The notes under the pieces are model-generated. The model was not told the DNA's origin and ran no database searches. It saw only the letters and a program-made list of their open reading frames with translations. The translations under genes and the position numbers were made by a program. Shown piece by piece: positions 20,005-28,373 of a DNA stretch of 64,000 nucleotides (its first letter is position 1; every line of letters starts with the position of its first letter). The stretch covers positions 1,306,001-1,370,000 of the forward strand of contig NZ_CP132542.1 of assembly GCF_030845175.1 (NCBI RefSeq). Reading direction: 5' to 3'. The stretch comes from Coralliovum pocilloporae. GTDB lineage: Bacteria > Pseudomonadota > Alphaproteobacteria > Rhizobiales > Cohaesibacteraceae.

Positions 20005-21057
20005 TCATCGCGGCATCAGCAACCAGAGATCCAGATCCAGGACAACACCGTCTTCATACCCCTTGCCCTGATCTCTATATGGATGATCCGAACATGGCCG
20101 GTCCTTGCTGGCAACCAGCCTCACGCGGAGCCCACCCACATCATCACGACCGGGCAAATCGGCCTTATCGAGGATTTCCGACCAAGCAAAGACCGTGTCT
20201 CCGGCAAAGAGCGGCGCCACATGGGTACCGCCATTGATCGCTGCTATGTGAAAGGCATTGCCCAGACCGTTGAAACTCAGCGCCCGGGCCAGTGAAATCA
20301 CGTGGCCACCATAGATCAGCCGCCGGCCAAAACGCCCCTGCCCTTCCGTGAACTGGTTGAAATGGACCTTGGCCGTGTTCTGATAAAGCCGTGTAGCCAG
20401 TTGATGCTCGGCTTCTTCCACCGTCATCCCGTCCACATGATCTATCTTTTCCCCGACCGCATAATCATCGAACCGGAAGTGAGCTCCGGCAAGTGTTCCG
20501 TCATAGGCATCCCGATCGATAATCGGGCAGGCATTGCCAAGAGCATCAGGACTGACGAAATCCGGCAGGTCCGGGATAACAGGATCAGGAGCCGGGCTGG
20601 TCGGGTCCTTCTTGCGCACCATCACCCAACGCACATAATCCAGAACTTCAGTACCATCCGCCTTGTAGCCCGTTGAACGGACATAAACGACCCCGGTCTT
20701 GCCATTGGAGTTTTCTTTCACGCCGATTACTTCAGACACCGAGGAAAGTGTCTCACCCGGATAGACCGGAGCCAGAAAACGGCACCCCGCATATCCCAGA
20801 TTGGCAACGGCATTGAGCGAGATATCCGGCACAGTCTTGCCGAACACCACATGGAAAACCAGCATGTCATCGAGCGGGCTTCGGGGATAACCGATCGTTT
20901 CGGCAAAGGCAGAGGAAGACTGCACCGCGAACCGGCTGCCATAGAGGGCCGTATAGAGAGCGGCATCCCCTTCAGTCACCGTGCGCGGCGTGGCATGACG
21001 CATGATCATGCCCACATAGAAATCCTCAAAGAAATTGCCCGGATTGGTCTTGCTCAT
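20005..21057 (-). CDS. mch: Mesaconyl-CoA hydratase (beta-methylmalyl-CoA dehydratase), MaoC family
   Basis: Hydratase of the ethylmalonyl-CoA pathway, interconverting mesaconyl-C1-CoA and beta-methylmalyl-CoA during acetyl-CoA assimilation. The 350-residue protein has two hot-dog/MaoC domains. Family-typical stretches are MSKTNPGNFFEDFYVG, VFGKTVPDISLNAVANLGYA and DYVRWVMVRKKD. The ATG at 21057 follows GAGGA by eight bases. It lies upstream of sdhC with a 323-base gap. Its presence predicts that this organism uses the ethylmalonyl-CoA pathway rather than, or besides, the glyoxylate shunt. Confidence 0.88.
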   Translation of the reverse strand: MSKTNPGNFFEDFYVGMIMRHATPRTVTEGDAALYTALYGSRFAVQSSSAFAETIGYPRSPLDDMLVFHVVFGKTVPDISLNAVANLGYAGCRFLAPVYPGETLSSVSEVIGVKENSNGKTGVVYVRSTGYKADGTEVLDYVRWVMVRKKDPTSPAPDPVIPDLPDFVSPDALGNACPIIDRDAYDGTLAGAHFRFDDYAVGEKIDHVDGMTVEEAEHQLATRLYQNTAKVHFNQFTEGQGRFGRRLIYGGHVISLARALSFNGLGNAFHIAAINGGTHVAPLFAGDTVFAWSEILDKADLPGRDDVGGLRVRLVASKDRPCSDHPYRDQGKGYEDGVVLDLDLWLLMPR

Positions 21058-21171
21058 CAAACGGTCCTCATTCCCATAATGGGCCCATAGTGGACCCATA
21101 GTGGGACTCTGCTAGCGAACCCGGGGCCAGCTGTCACCTCTCAATTTGCCTAAGTCGCGACAGGTAAGGCC

Positions 21172-22194
21172 CTATTTCAGGCGCTCAACAGTGAAGCCCC
21201 GCGCCCGCAACAGTGCGACAAGCCCTTTCTCACCCGGCAGATGCAACGCACCAACAGCAACAAGAATACGCCCCTTTTCAAGATAGGGCTGCGCCCGCTC
21301 TGCCATCCGGTGGTTTCGTCCGTCCAGGAGAGAGTTGTAGAATGCTTTTGATGCTTCCAGCGCGCCACTTTCTTCCGCCAGCATCAGGTTCCAGGACCAG
21401 AACAACGCGGTTTCTTCCGACCTGTAGATATCAGTCATCGTGATCGAGATATCATCAAGCTTGTCAACCAGAGCCAGCGTGGACCGCAACAGGACAAGCT
21501 GATCGTCAAGAGGCAGATTGACGAGACTCTGAAACTGCTCTGCAGGCGTCTCAAGACCATAAACGTCTCGTCCGGCTTCTGTAATCCTGGCAGCAATCCG
21601 CGCATCAACCGTAGACGACAGGCTGGATTTCACCTGATCCGGTGTCAGCGCCCGACCGCATGAGGGTAAGGACAGGGACGTCGCCACATAGACAGGCTGG
21701 AACCGGTGCATATAGTCAAGCGCCTGCCCCTTGTCCTTCAGCACCTGTTCAAGCACCAGTATTTCACCGGCTGTGAGATGATTCCGCAGGGAATCACCTT
21801 CCGGCAGAAGCAGTTTGCCAAGATTAGCGAATGACGCCGCCAGCATAGCCGCCGGGTCGGCGACTTCTTTCAGTTCAAACGCAGCTCCATCCACCTCGCT
21901 CCAGACCCTCGCAAGCCCCTCCGGAAGATCAGGAACAAGCTTCGGGCCCACATGAATTGTGCCAACAAGATAGGAGATGGCACCCGACGGAGATGTAACC
22001 TGCCACACAAGCCCCTTGCCATTGGGGATGGCATCCGCTGATGCTCTGAGTACGCGGTATTTATCCGGCTCATCAGTCTTGAGCGCATCAATCAGATTGT
22101 CTCCGGGGCAACTCGGAGCACTTTGCGCCTGCCCCTCCACGGGTGCCAGACCAAGAAAAGCAACAAGGCCGATCGCAAGACCGATTAAGCGCAT
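21172..22194 (-). CDS. TraB/GumN family protein, secreted
   Basis: A 340-residue protein with an N-terminal signal peptide (MRLIGLAIGLVAFLGLAPVE, cleavage near GQAQS). The TraB/GumN hallmarks are the early SYLVGTIHVG motif and the C-terminal RILVAVGALHLPGEKGLVAL followed by LLRARGFTVERL. The family is thought to hold metal-dependent proteases of the erythromycin-esterase/Tiki type. The paired His motifs would bind metal, but no substrate is known. It follows the DUF1737 gene on the same strand with 13 bases between. Confidence 0.85.
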   Translation of the reverse strand: MRLIGLAIGLVAFLGLAPVEGQAQSAPSCPGDNLIDALKTDEPDKYRVLRASADAIPNGKGLVWQVTSPSGAISYLVGTIHVGPKLVPDLPEGLARVWSEVDGAAFELKEVADPAAMLAASFANLGKLLLPEGDSLRNHLTAGEILVLEQVLKDKGQALDYMHRFQPVYVATSLSLPSCGRALTPDQVKSSLSSTVDARIAARITEAGRDVYGLETPAEQFQSLVNLPLDDQLVLLRSTLALVDKLDDISITMTDIYRSEETALFWSWNLMLAEESGALEASKAFYNSLLDGRNHRMAERAQPYLEKGRILVAVGALHLPGEKGLVALLRARGFTVERLK

Positions 22195-22207
22195 CAGATC
22201 ACTCTCT

Positions 22208-22414
22208 TCACTGCTCGGACAGTTTTATGCCCGGCTCATAATCCTTGCCATCAACAGTCTTGATGACAGCCTGTCCACACACCATGCTCTGGCTGTCACC
22301 ATTGAAAGCATAGTTTGGCGAGCCATACAGCTCCCAGCCATCAGCCAGAGCTTGTGAGACTTTATGACAAAAGCTCGCATCGTCCGGTCCGGTCAGGTAG
22401 CGGTACAGTTTCAT
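22208..22414 (-). CDS. DUF1737 small protein
   Basis: A 68-residue protein starting MKLYRYLTGPDDASFCHKVS with the DUF1737 signature: ALADGWELYGSPNYAF and then CGQAVIKTVDG. The function of the family is unknown. It is 13 bases before the TraB/GumN gene and probably shares its transcript. Confidence 0.85.
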   Translation of the reverse strand: MKLYRYLTGPDDASFCHKVSQALADGWELYGSPNYAFNGDSQSMVCGQAVIKTVDGKDYEPGIKLSEQ

Positions 22415-22530
22415 TGTGGTCTCTCCGTGTCAGGCTTGTTCAATCAGGCTGTTTCGGGATAGGGAGGTGATGAAACGCATATGACGGTGTTACCGCGAGG
22501 GCGTCAAGTTCAGTTTGAAAAGGGGAAACC

Positions 22531-23703
22531 ATGGCTGCCGAACCATATGATGTTGTCATCATCGGCGGAGCCATTATGGGGGCGTCAATCGGCTGGTTCC
22601 TGACCCAAAATCCTGATTTTGACGGCACAATCGCTATTGTAGAGCGCGATTCCACATTTCAGTATGCCTCAACAACCCTGTCCGCAGCCTCTATCCGACA
22701 GCAATTCTCAACCCCGGAAAACATCGCCCTTTCCCGATTCGGCCTGTCATTCCTGAAAGGCATGCCCGACCATTTTGGACCGGATGCCGATATCGGCCTT
22801 GTGGCAGGTGGCTATCTGATCCTGGCCAGTGAGGACGGAGAGAATACCCTCCGCAGCAATTATGCTGTCCAGCAGCAGAATGGCGCTGACATTCTCTGGC
22901 TTTCCGCAAATGAACTGGGTCAGAAATTTCCCTGGCTCAATCTTGATGATTTATGCGCTGGCACCCTCGGGCAAACCGGAGAGGGCTGGTTTGATGCCCA
23001 CCTTCTTCTATCCACTCTGCGCAAGGCGCTGAAATCTCAGCCGTCCGTGACCCTTATAGACGGCGAGGTAGACGGCTTCAAACAAGCAAATAACAGGGTA
23101 ACCGACGTCACCCTGACAGACGGACAGACGCTCTCGGCTGGCCATATCGTCAATGCTGCAGGCCCTCAGGCGGGCAGACTCTGTCAAACATTGGGCATAG
23201 ATCTGCCTGTCGAACCCCGGAAGCGCTGCGTCTTTTACCAGGAATGCCCGGATACCGTGCCCGGCCTGCCACTTCTCTGCGATCCGTCCGGCTTTTATGT
23301 TCGTCCGGAAGGAAAGGGGTTCATCTGCGGGATGCCACCTGCACACGACCCGGCCGCAGATCACGACTTCACCGTCGACTACCCCCTGTTTGAAACAGAA
23401 CTCTGGCCCCGACTGGCCCATCGAATCCCCACTTTTGAACGCTTGCGCCAGACCGGGGCCTGGGCCGGGCATTATGATTACAACGCCTTTGACCAGAACG
23501 CCGTTCTGGGATCCCATCCAGAGCTGCAGAACTTCATGTTCGCAAACGGGTTTTCAGGTCATGGCCTGCAGCATGGCCCCGGTGTTGGCCGGGCGCTGGC
23601 GGAACTGATTGTCTATGGCCACTATCAGAGCATAGACTTGTCCCTCTTCGCCTTTGACCGATTGCTTGAAAACCGACCCGTTATCGAGCAAAACGTTATT
23701 TGA
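22531..23703 (+). CDS. FAD-dependent oxidoreductase (D-amino-acid oxidase fold)
   Basis: A 390-residue flavoenzyme of the DAO/glycine-oxidase superfamily. The FAD Rossmann motif is VVIIGGAIMGASIGWFL near the N-terminus, and STTLSAASIRQQFSTPENI resembles FOXRED1-like proteins. The C-terminal FAD-contact segment is FMFANGFSGHGLQHGPGVGR. AAGGGGAAA lies just before the ATG. It starts a rightward cluster with a pyridoxal kinase and a PLP-dependent dehydratase, which suggests amino-acid breakdown, but the substrate cannot be read from sequence. Confidence 0.88.
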   Translation: MAAEPYDVVIIGGAIMGASIGWFLTQNPDFDGTIAIVERDSTFQYASTTLSAASIRQQFSTPENIALSRFGLSFLKGMPDHFGPDADIGLVAGGYLILASEDGENTLRSNYAVQQQNGADILWLSANELGQKFPWLNLDDLCAGTLGQTGEGWFDAHLLLSTLRKALKSQPSVTLIDGEVDGFKQANNRVTDVTLTDGQTLSAGHIVNAAGPQAGRLCQTLGIDLPVEPRKRCVFYQECPDTVPGLPLLCDPSGFYVRPEGKGFICGMPPAHDPAADHDFTVDYPLFETELWPRLAHRIPTFERLRQTGAWAGHYDYNAFDQNAVLGSHPELQNFMFANGFSGHGLQHGPGVGRALAELIVYGHYQSIDLSLFAFDRLLENRPVIEQNVI

Positions 23704-23731
23704 TACCCAAACCACCAGATGGATGCTGACC

Positions 23732-24592
23732 ATGCCCGGCCCGATCGTTGTTCTTTCAAGCCATGTGGCCCGGGGCTCTGTTGGCGGACGCGGCGCAGGG
23801 TTCGCCCTAATGCGACGAGGTCATGACGTCTGGTCGGTTCCAACCATCATGCTGCCTTATCATCCGGGCCATGGGCGCGGAACACGCCTCGTTCCGGATC
23901 TGACTGAATTCAAATCCCTTCTGCAGGATCTGGCCGAGAGCCGCTGGGCCACAGAAGTTTCCGCCATCATGACCGGATATCTGGGGCATGCGGAGCAGGC
24001 CCCGATGATTGCGGATTTCATCCGTGACATGCGCATAAGAAATCCGGATCTGCCGGTTCTGTGCGATCCTGTCATCGGTGATGAGCGCGGGCTCTATGTC
24101 CCGCGCAACATCGCCGAGGCCATTCGCGATCACCTTTTACCTCTGTCAGATATCGCCACACCAAACCGTCATGAGCTGATGTGGCTCGCCGACAACATGA
24201 GTGTCGATGACAATGAAACCCTGGCCGGGCTTGCAAAAAAGATTGGTCCAAAGATCGTTCTTGCCACCTCGGCTTTTGCGATGATGAACAATCGTTCCGC
24301 CACGCTGCTGGTGGAAGATGGCCCGGTTCTGCTGGCGGAACACCCCACTATTCCGGCAGCACCCAACGGGCCGGGCGATATGATCGCTGCCCTGTTCCTC
24401 AGCGAATGGCTTGCCCATCGGGATACGAGACGCGCTCTGGAGGTCGCATCAGCGGGAATTTTCGAACTTCTGGCGCGTTCGGTTAAACAGGGCGCAGATG
24501 AACTGGCGATCGCCACCAATCAGGACAGCCTCGTCCGCCCTGTGGCCACCATAGCCGTGCGTCGCATTCTCTCGGCCAAACCAAAACCATGA
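23732..24592 (+). CDS. pdxY: Pyridoxal kinase-like protein (ribokinase fold)
   Basis: A predicted B6-vitamer kinase of the PdxK/PdxY group, 286 residues from the chosen ATG. Motifs: SSHVARGSVGGRGAGFAL at the substrate site, TIMLPYHPGHGRG, ITGYLG-like MTGYLGHAEQ, CDPVIGDERGLYV, ATPNRHELMWL, and a C-terminal NGPGDMIAALF that replaces the usual GTGD anion-hole motif (Thr to Pro) but keeps Asp. The start is uncertain because no Shine-Dalgarno is clear (23723 is also possible). The stop overlaps the next ATG (ATGA). A PLP enzyme follows two genes later. Confidence 0.82.
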   Translation: MPGPIVVLSSHVARGSVGGRGAGFALMRRGHDVWSVPTIMLPYHPGHGRGTRLVPDLTEFKSLLQDLAESRWATEVSAIMTGYLGHAEQAPMIADFIRDMRIRNPDLPVLCDPVIGDERGLYVPRNIAEAIRDHLLPLSDIATPNRHELMWLADNMSVDDNETLAGLAKKIGPKIVLATSAFAMMNNRSATLLVEDGPVLLAEHPTIPAAPNGPGDMIAALFLSEWLAHRDTRRALEVASAGIFELLARSVKQGADELAIATNQDSLVRPVATIAVRRILSAKPKP

Positions 24593-25320
24593 CCGATTCC
24601 CCTTCTGTTGCCGGGCTGGATGGCTGCAAAACAGGCTGGTGCATGGTAACCCTGTTGAATGGTAACCCGTCAAAGCCACAGTTTGAAGTGATCCCTCATA
24701 TCAGTGAGGCAATCCACCATCCGCTCAAGCCAGCCATCCTTGCCATCGATATGCCGATTGGCCTGCCCGAACAGGCAATCAGAGGTGGGAGGGATGTTGA
24801 AAACAGTGTCAGGCCTCACCTTGGAAACAGGCAGTCCAGCGTTTTCTCAGTACCCGCCCGCTCCGCTGTCATGGAAGAGGACTACATCAAGGCCTGCGAA
24901 GCGGCACTGGCGCATTCGGACCCGCCTCGTAAAGTCTCCAAACAGTGCTTTAATCTCTTCCCGAAAATCCGGGAGATCGATGCCATCATGACACCGGATC
25001 TGGAACATCTCATCTATGAGGTTCACCCGGAGTTCGCCTTCTGGCGGCTGAATGACGGGCAGGCCATGCAGAGCCCCAAAAAGATCAAGAGCCGGGCCCA
25101 TCCGGCAGGGATAGAAGATCGACAGGTACTTCTGGCAAAGCACGGAATCCCCCCAGGTTTCTTTAGCGAACCGCGCCCGAAAGGTGTCGGGGCCGACGAC
25201 CGCGTAGATGCCACTGTCTGTGCCCTGATTGCCCTGCGTATCCTCAAAGGCGAGGCAGATGCATTTCCACCGGACTACAAACGGGACGGGCGCGGTTTGC
25301 GCATGGCCATCTGGGCCTGA
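24589..25320 (+). CDS. DUF429 protein
   Basis: A 243-residue member of DUF429, a family with an RNase-H-like fold and no settled function. It starts with VAGLDGCKTGWCMVTL, then AILAIDMPIGLPEQ, a second acidic site in YEVHPEFAFW, and KGVGADDRVDATVCALIALR near the C-terminus. Conserved acidic residues are placed as in nucleases of that fold. It is translationally coupled to the pyridoxal kinase gene (4-base overlap), so the two probably act together, but I see no mechanistic link. Confidence 0.85.
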   Translation: MTDSPSVAGLDGCKTGWCMVTLLNGNPSKPQFEVIPHISEAIHHPLKPAILAIDMPIGLPEQAIRGGRDVENSVRPHLGNRQSSVFSVPARSAVMEEDYIKACEAALAHSDPPRKVSKQCFNLFPKIREIDAIMTPDLEHLIYEVHPEFAFWRLNDGQAMQSPKKIKSRAHPAGIEDRQVLLAKHGIPPGFFSEPRPKGVGADDRVDATVCALIALRILKGEADAFPPDYKRDGRGLRMAIWA

Positions 25321-25338
25321 ACAAAGGAATACTCAGTC

Positions 25339-26304
25339 ATGATTTCCCCTGAAATTTCCCATGAAATCACTCCTAAGATCGCGCCTGAAGCCATTCGCCA
25401 GACCTACAGTCTGATACAGCCCCATATCCGGCAGACACCGGTCATCAACATGGATGGGGCTGAATTCGGCCTCACCAATCCAGTCTCGCTCAAGCTTGAG
25501 CTCTTTCAGCATTCCGGCTCCTTCAAGGCACGGGGTGCCTTTACAAACCTGCTGACCCGCTCATTTCCCGAGGCAGGGGTCGCTGCCGCATCGGGCGGCA
25601 ATCATGGTGCTGCAGTCGCCTTCGCCGCACGCAAGCTCAATGTGCCAGCCAATATCTTTGTGCCATCTATTTCAAGCCCCGCAAAAATCGAGCTGATCAG
25701 ACAGGCCGGAGCCAATGTTCATGTTGAGGGCGACAGATATGCAGACGCTCTGGCGTTTTGCGAAGCATTTCAGGCCCAAACCGGCGCTGACGGCATCCAT
25801 GCCTATGATGCACCTGAAACACTTCTGGGGCAGGCAACCACCGGCCTTGAATGGCAAAACCAGACCGACACTCTCGACACTGTGCTGGTGGCTGTTGGCG
25901 GCGGCGGCCTGATTGGAGGGCTTGCGAACTGGTTTCAGGGGCGGGTGAATGTAATCGGTGTCGAGCCGGAAGGCGCATCTGCGCTGCATCAGGCTCTCGA
26001 TGCTGGCGCTCCAACAGATGTGGACGTCAATTCCCTTGCGGCAGACTCCCTTGGGGCCAGACGGATCGGACAGCTCGGGTTCGATGCCATGAAGGCCTAT
26101 GGCTCCGGCACGGTGCTGGTGTCCGATAACGCCATTCGGCAGGCGCAGACACGACTATGGCAAACCATGCGCATTGCTGCGGAGCCCGGTGGCGCAGCAG
26201 CCCTCGCCGCACTGTTGAGTGGCGCATATACTCCGGCACCCCAGGAGAGACTGGGAATCCTTGTCTGTGGTGGAAACCTGGATCCCGCCACGCTGACTGG
26301 GTAA
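25339..26304 (+). CDS. PLP-dependent threonine/serine dehydratase family protein
   Basis: A 321-residue fold-type II PLP enzyme. The PLP lysine is in the SGSFKARGAFTNLL motif, the substrate loop is AASGGNHGAAVAFAA, and the phosphate-binding glycine loop is VAVGGGGLIGGLA. No C-terminal ACT domain is present, so it is a short catabolic-type dehydratase or racemase rather than biosynthetic IlvA. AAGGA lies ten bases upstream. It is the fourth gene of the rightward cluster with the pyridoxal kinase. Confidence 0.88.
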   Translation: MISPEISHEITPKIAPEAIRQTYSLIQPHIRQTPVINMDGAEFGLTNPVSLKLELFQHSGSFKARGAFTNLLTRSFPEAGVAAASGGNHGAAVAFAARKLNVPANIFVPSISSPAKIELIRQAGANVHVEGDRYADALAFCEAFQAQTGADGIHAYDAPETLLGQATTGLEWQNQTDTLDTVLVAVGGGGLIGGLANWFQGRVNVIGVEPEGASALHQALDAGAPTDVDVNSLAADSLGARRIGQLGFDAMKAYGSGTVLVSDNAIRQAQTRLWQTMRIAAEPGGAAALAALLSGAYTPAPQERLGILVCGGNLDPATLTG

Positions 26305-26412
26305 ATAGCGAAAAACCCCATCAAACGACCTATGATGCGGAAAGGGATATTGTGTTTTCCGGCAAAATGGCTAGACACGCCGGAACGCAACAATCATTGG
26401 AGGGATGACAAG

Positions 26413-27057
26413 ATGACAGACAAAGCACCGTTTCCTCACAAACTTCTCGTCGGCTACGACATGTTCCGCGAAGGTCGCCTGGCGCAGGAGAGATCCCGCT
26501 ATGAAGCTCTGGCACGCCGGGGGCAGAAGCCGGAGGTCATGATCATTTCCTGCTGTGACAGTCGCGCGGCACCGGAAACAATTTTTGACTGCGGGCCCGG
26601 TGAGCTGTTCGTGGTCCGCAATGTGGCCAACCTCGTGCCCCCCTATGCCCCGGATGGCGATTATCACGGCACAAGCGCCGCGCTGGAATTCGCCGTCCAG
26701 GCTCTCAAGGTTCAGCATATTGTCGTCATGGGTCACGGCAGCTGCGGCGGCGTCAAGGCAAGCCTTGATGACAGCTTCCAAGCTCTGTCAGAAGGTGACT
26801 TCATCGGCAAGTGGATCAGCATGCTGAAACCGGCTATCGAAACTCTCGCCTGCCTTGAACTTGAGGACGGTGACGACCGCCAGCGCGCCCTTGAATATGC
26901 AGGCATCCGTCAATCCATCAGCCATCTTCGGTCCTTCCCCTATGTTGCAGAACAGGAAAAGGCAGGGCAGCTCAGTCTTCATGGTGCCTGGTTCGATATT
27001 TCAAGTGGCGAGCTGAGAACGATGAACCCTGAGACCGGATCGTTTGACAACGTATAA
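26413..27057 (+). CDS. Beta-class carbonic anhydrase
   Basis: Zinc enzyme for CO2/bicarbonate interconversion. The 214-residue protein carries the beta-class zinc ligands: Cys-x-Asp-x-Arg in ISCCDSRAAPETIFDCGPGE and His-x2-Cys in VVMGHGSCGGVKA. VVRNVANLVPPY is also family-typical. The ATG at 26413 follows TTGGAGGG; an earlier in-frame start at 26332 lacks a site. An imperfect 105-base repeat begins 18 bases after its stop. Confidence 0.92.
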   Translation: MTDKAPFPHKLLVGYDMFREGRLAQERSRYEALARRGQKPEVMIISCCDSRAAPETIFDCGPGELFVVRNVANLVPPYAPDGDYHGTSAALEFAVQALKVQHIVVMGHGSCGGVKASLDDSFQALSEGDFIGKWISMLKPAIETLACLELEDGDDRQRALEYAGIRQSISHLRSFPYVAEQEKAGQLSLHGAWFDISSGELRTMNPETGSFDNV

Positions 27058-27074
27058 GATCAGGCCGTTCGGCC

Positions 27075-27179
27075 TAAAGCACCAGACCTTTAACTTGAAT
27101 TGGTAGCGGTGCTTTAAGGATTTGTTTTTGCTCGAGCTTTTATCTGAAAAGTCTATCAACTTTTCAGAAGCACGCTGTA
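27075..27179 (+). repeat. Dispersed intergenic repeat, copy A
   Basis: 105 bases, about 90% identical to 56835-56939, with the last 47 bases identical. It holds two hairpins: TAAAGCACC/GGTGCTTTA (27075-27083 with 27108-27116) and TCTGAAAAGT/ACTTTTCAGA (27143-27152 with 27159-27168). Both copies lie directly 3' of a rightward gene in the same orientation. Confidence 0.85.
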
Positions 27180-27187
27180 AAACACAA

Positions 27188-27215
27188 AAACGCCCGGCAT
27201 AACTGCCGGGCGTTT
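27188..27215 (-). terminator. Terminator of asd
   Basis: A perfect 12-base stem, AAACGCCCGGCA/TGCCGGGCGTTT, with a 4-base loop, followed on the minus strand by TTGTGTTTT. It lies 24 bases after the asd stop. Confidence 0.85.
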
Positions 27216-27239
27216 AAGTCTGTAGAATGCAAATTTAAC

Positions 27240-28274
27240 TTAGGCCGCAGCCTGCTTTGGTGAGATCAGGCCTTTGTTGACCAGAAGCTCTGCAATCTGA
27301 ACCGCATTCAGAGCAGCACCCTTGCGCAGGTTATCGGAAACAACCCAGATATTGAGACCGAAATCAACTGTCGGATCCTCACGGATACGGCTGATATAGG
27401 TGGCATCTTCACCAGCACATTCATGCGGGGTGACATAGCCACCATCTTCGCGCTTGTCGACCACCAGACAGCCAGGAGCCTCACGCAGGATCTCACGCGC
27501 TTCATCGGCAGACAGCTCTTCATGGAATTCGAGGTTGATCGATTCCGCATGGCCGATAAACACGGGAACGCGCACTGCTGTTGCCGTGACCTTGATCGAC
27601 TTGTCGAGCATCTTCTTGGTTTCGGCGACCATCTTCCACTCTTCCTTGGTGGAACCGTCATCCATAAACACATCGATATGCGGGATGCAGTTGAAGGCAA
27701 TCCGCTTGGTGAATTTCTGAGCTTCAATCGGGTCGGAAACAAAGACGGCGCGGCTCTGGTTGAAAAGCTCATCCATACCTTCTTTGCCGGCACCGGATAC
27801 GGACTGGTAGGTCGAGACGACAACACGCTTGATTTTGGCCCGCTCATGCAGAGGCTTCAGCGCCACAAGCATCTGGGCCGTTGAACAGTTCGGGTTGGCA
27901 ATGATGTTCTTTTTGCCAAACGCGTCAACGGCGTCTGCGTTCACTTCCGGAACGATCAGCGGCACATCCGGATCGTAACGGAAGGCTGAGGAGTTATCGA
28001 TAACAACGCAGCCCTGCGCGCCGATTTTCGGAGACCAGTCCTTGGAGATTGACCCACCAGCAGACATCAGAGCGATATCCGTGTCGGAGAAGTCATAGGT
28101 ATCCAGCGCCTTCACCTTCAGGGTCGTGTCTCCGTAGGAAACTTCCGTACCCTGACTGCGACGGGAGGCGAGCGCCACCACTTCATCTGCCGGAAAGCCC
28201 CGCTCCTGCAGGATGTCCAGCATTTCCCGGCCCACATTCCCCGTGGCGCCGATAACTGCAACTTTGTAACCCAT
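27240..28274 (-). CDS. asd: Aspartate-semialdehyde dehydrogenase
   Basis: Reduces aspartyl phosphate to aspartate semialdehyde, the branch point to Lys, Thr, Met and Ile. The 344-residue protein has the NADP-binding MGYKVAVIGATGNVGREML, the catalytic Cys in IANPNCSTAQMLVAL, and the QSVSGAGKEGMDEL segment. The start at 28274 has GGAG ten bases upstream. Its long leader encodes a Thr/Lys/Ile-rich peptide and two alternative hairpins, so it is probably controlled by aspartate-family amino-acid supply. A strong terminator follows. Confidence 0.97.
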   Translation of the reverse strand: MGYKVAVIGATGNVGREMLDILQERGFPADEVVALASRRSQGTEVSYGDTTLKVKALDTYDFSDTDIALMSAGGSISKDWSPKIGAQGCVVIDNSSAFRYDPDVPLIVPEVNADAVDAFGKKNIIANPNCSTAQMLVALKPLHERAKIKRVVVSTYQSVSGAGKEGMDELFNQSRAVFVSDPIEAQKFTKRIAFNCIPHIDVFMDDGSTKEEWKMVAETKKMLDKSIKVTATAVRVPVFIGHAESINLEFHEELSADEAREILREAPGCLVVDKREDGGYVTPHECAGEDATYISRIREDPTVDFGLNIWVVSDNLRKGAALNAVQIAELLVNKGLISPKQAAA

Positions 28275-28289
28275 GGATTCCTAACTCCG

Positions 28290-28363
28290 ATGCTCTCCCA
28301 TCAATTCCGCGACCCGCGCCGCGTCTCACTCTCCGCCTGGTCCCGGGAGAGCATGTGGGAGAC
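28290..28363 (-). promoter_or_regulatory. Competing hairpins in the asd leader (candidate translational attenuator)
   Basis: Three segments follow the leader peptide on the minus strand. Segment 2 (28345-28363) can pair with segment 3 through GTCTC/GAGAC plus CTCTCC/GGAGAG (28323-28334). Alternatively it can pair with segment 4 through the perfect 10-base ATGCTCTCCC/GGGAGAGCAT (28345-28354 with 28290-28299). The two are mutually exclusive. Segment 4 ends one base before the asd Shine-Dalgarno GGAG (28285-28288). No T-run follows either stem, so control of translation fits better than transcription termination. Confidence 0.6.
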
Positions 28364-28373
28364 AAGCGAGGAG

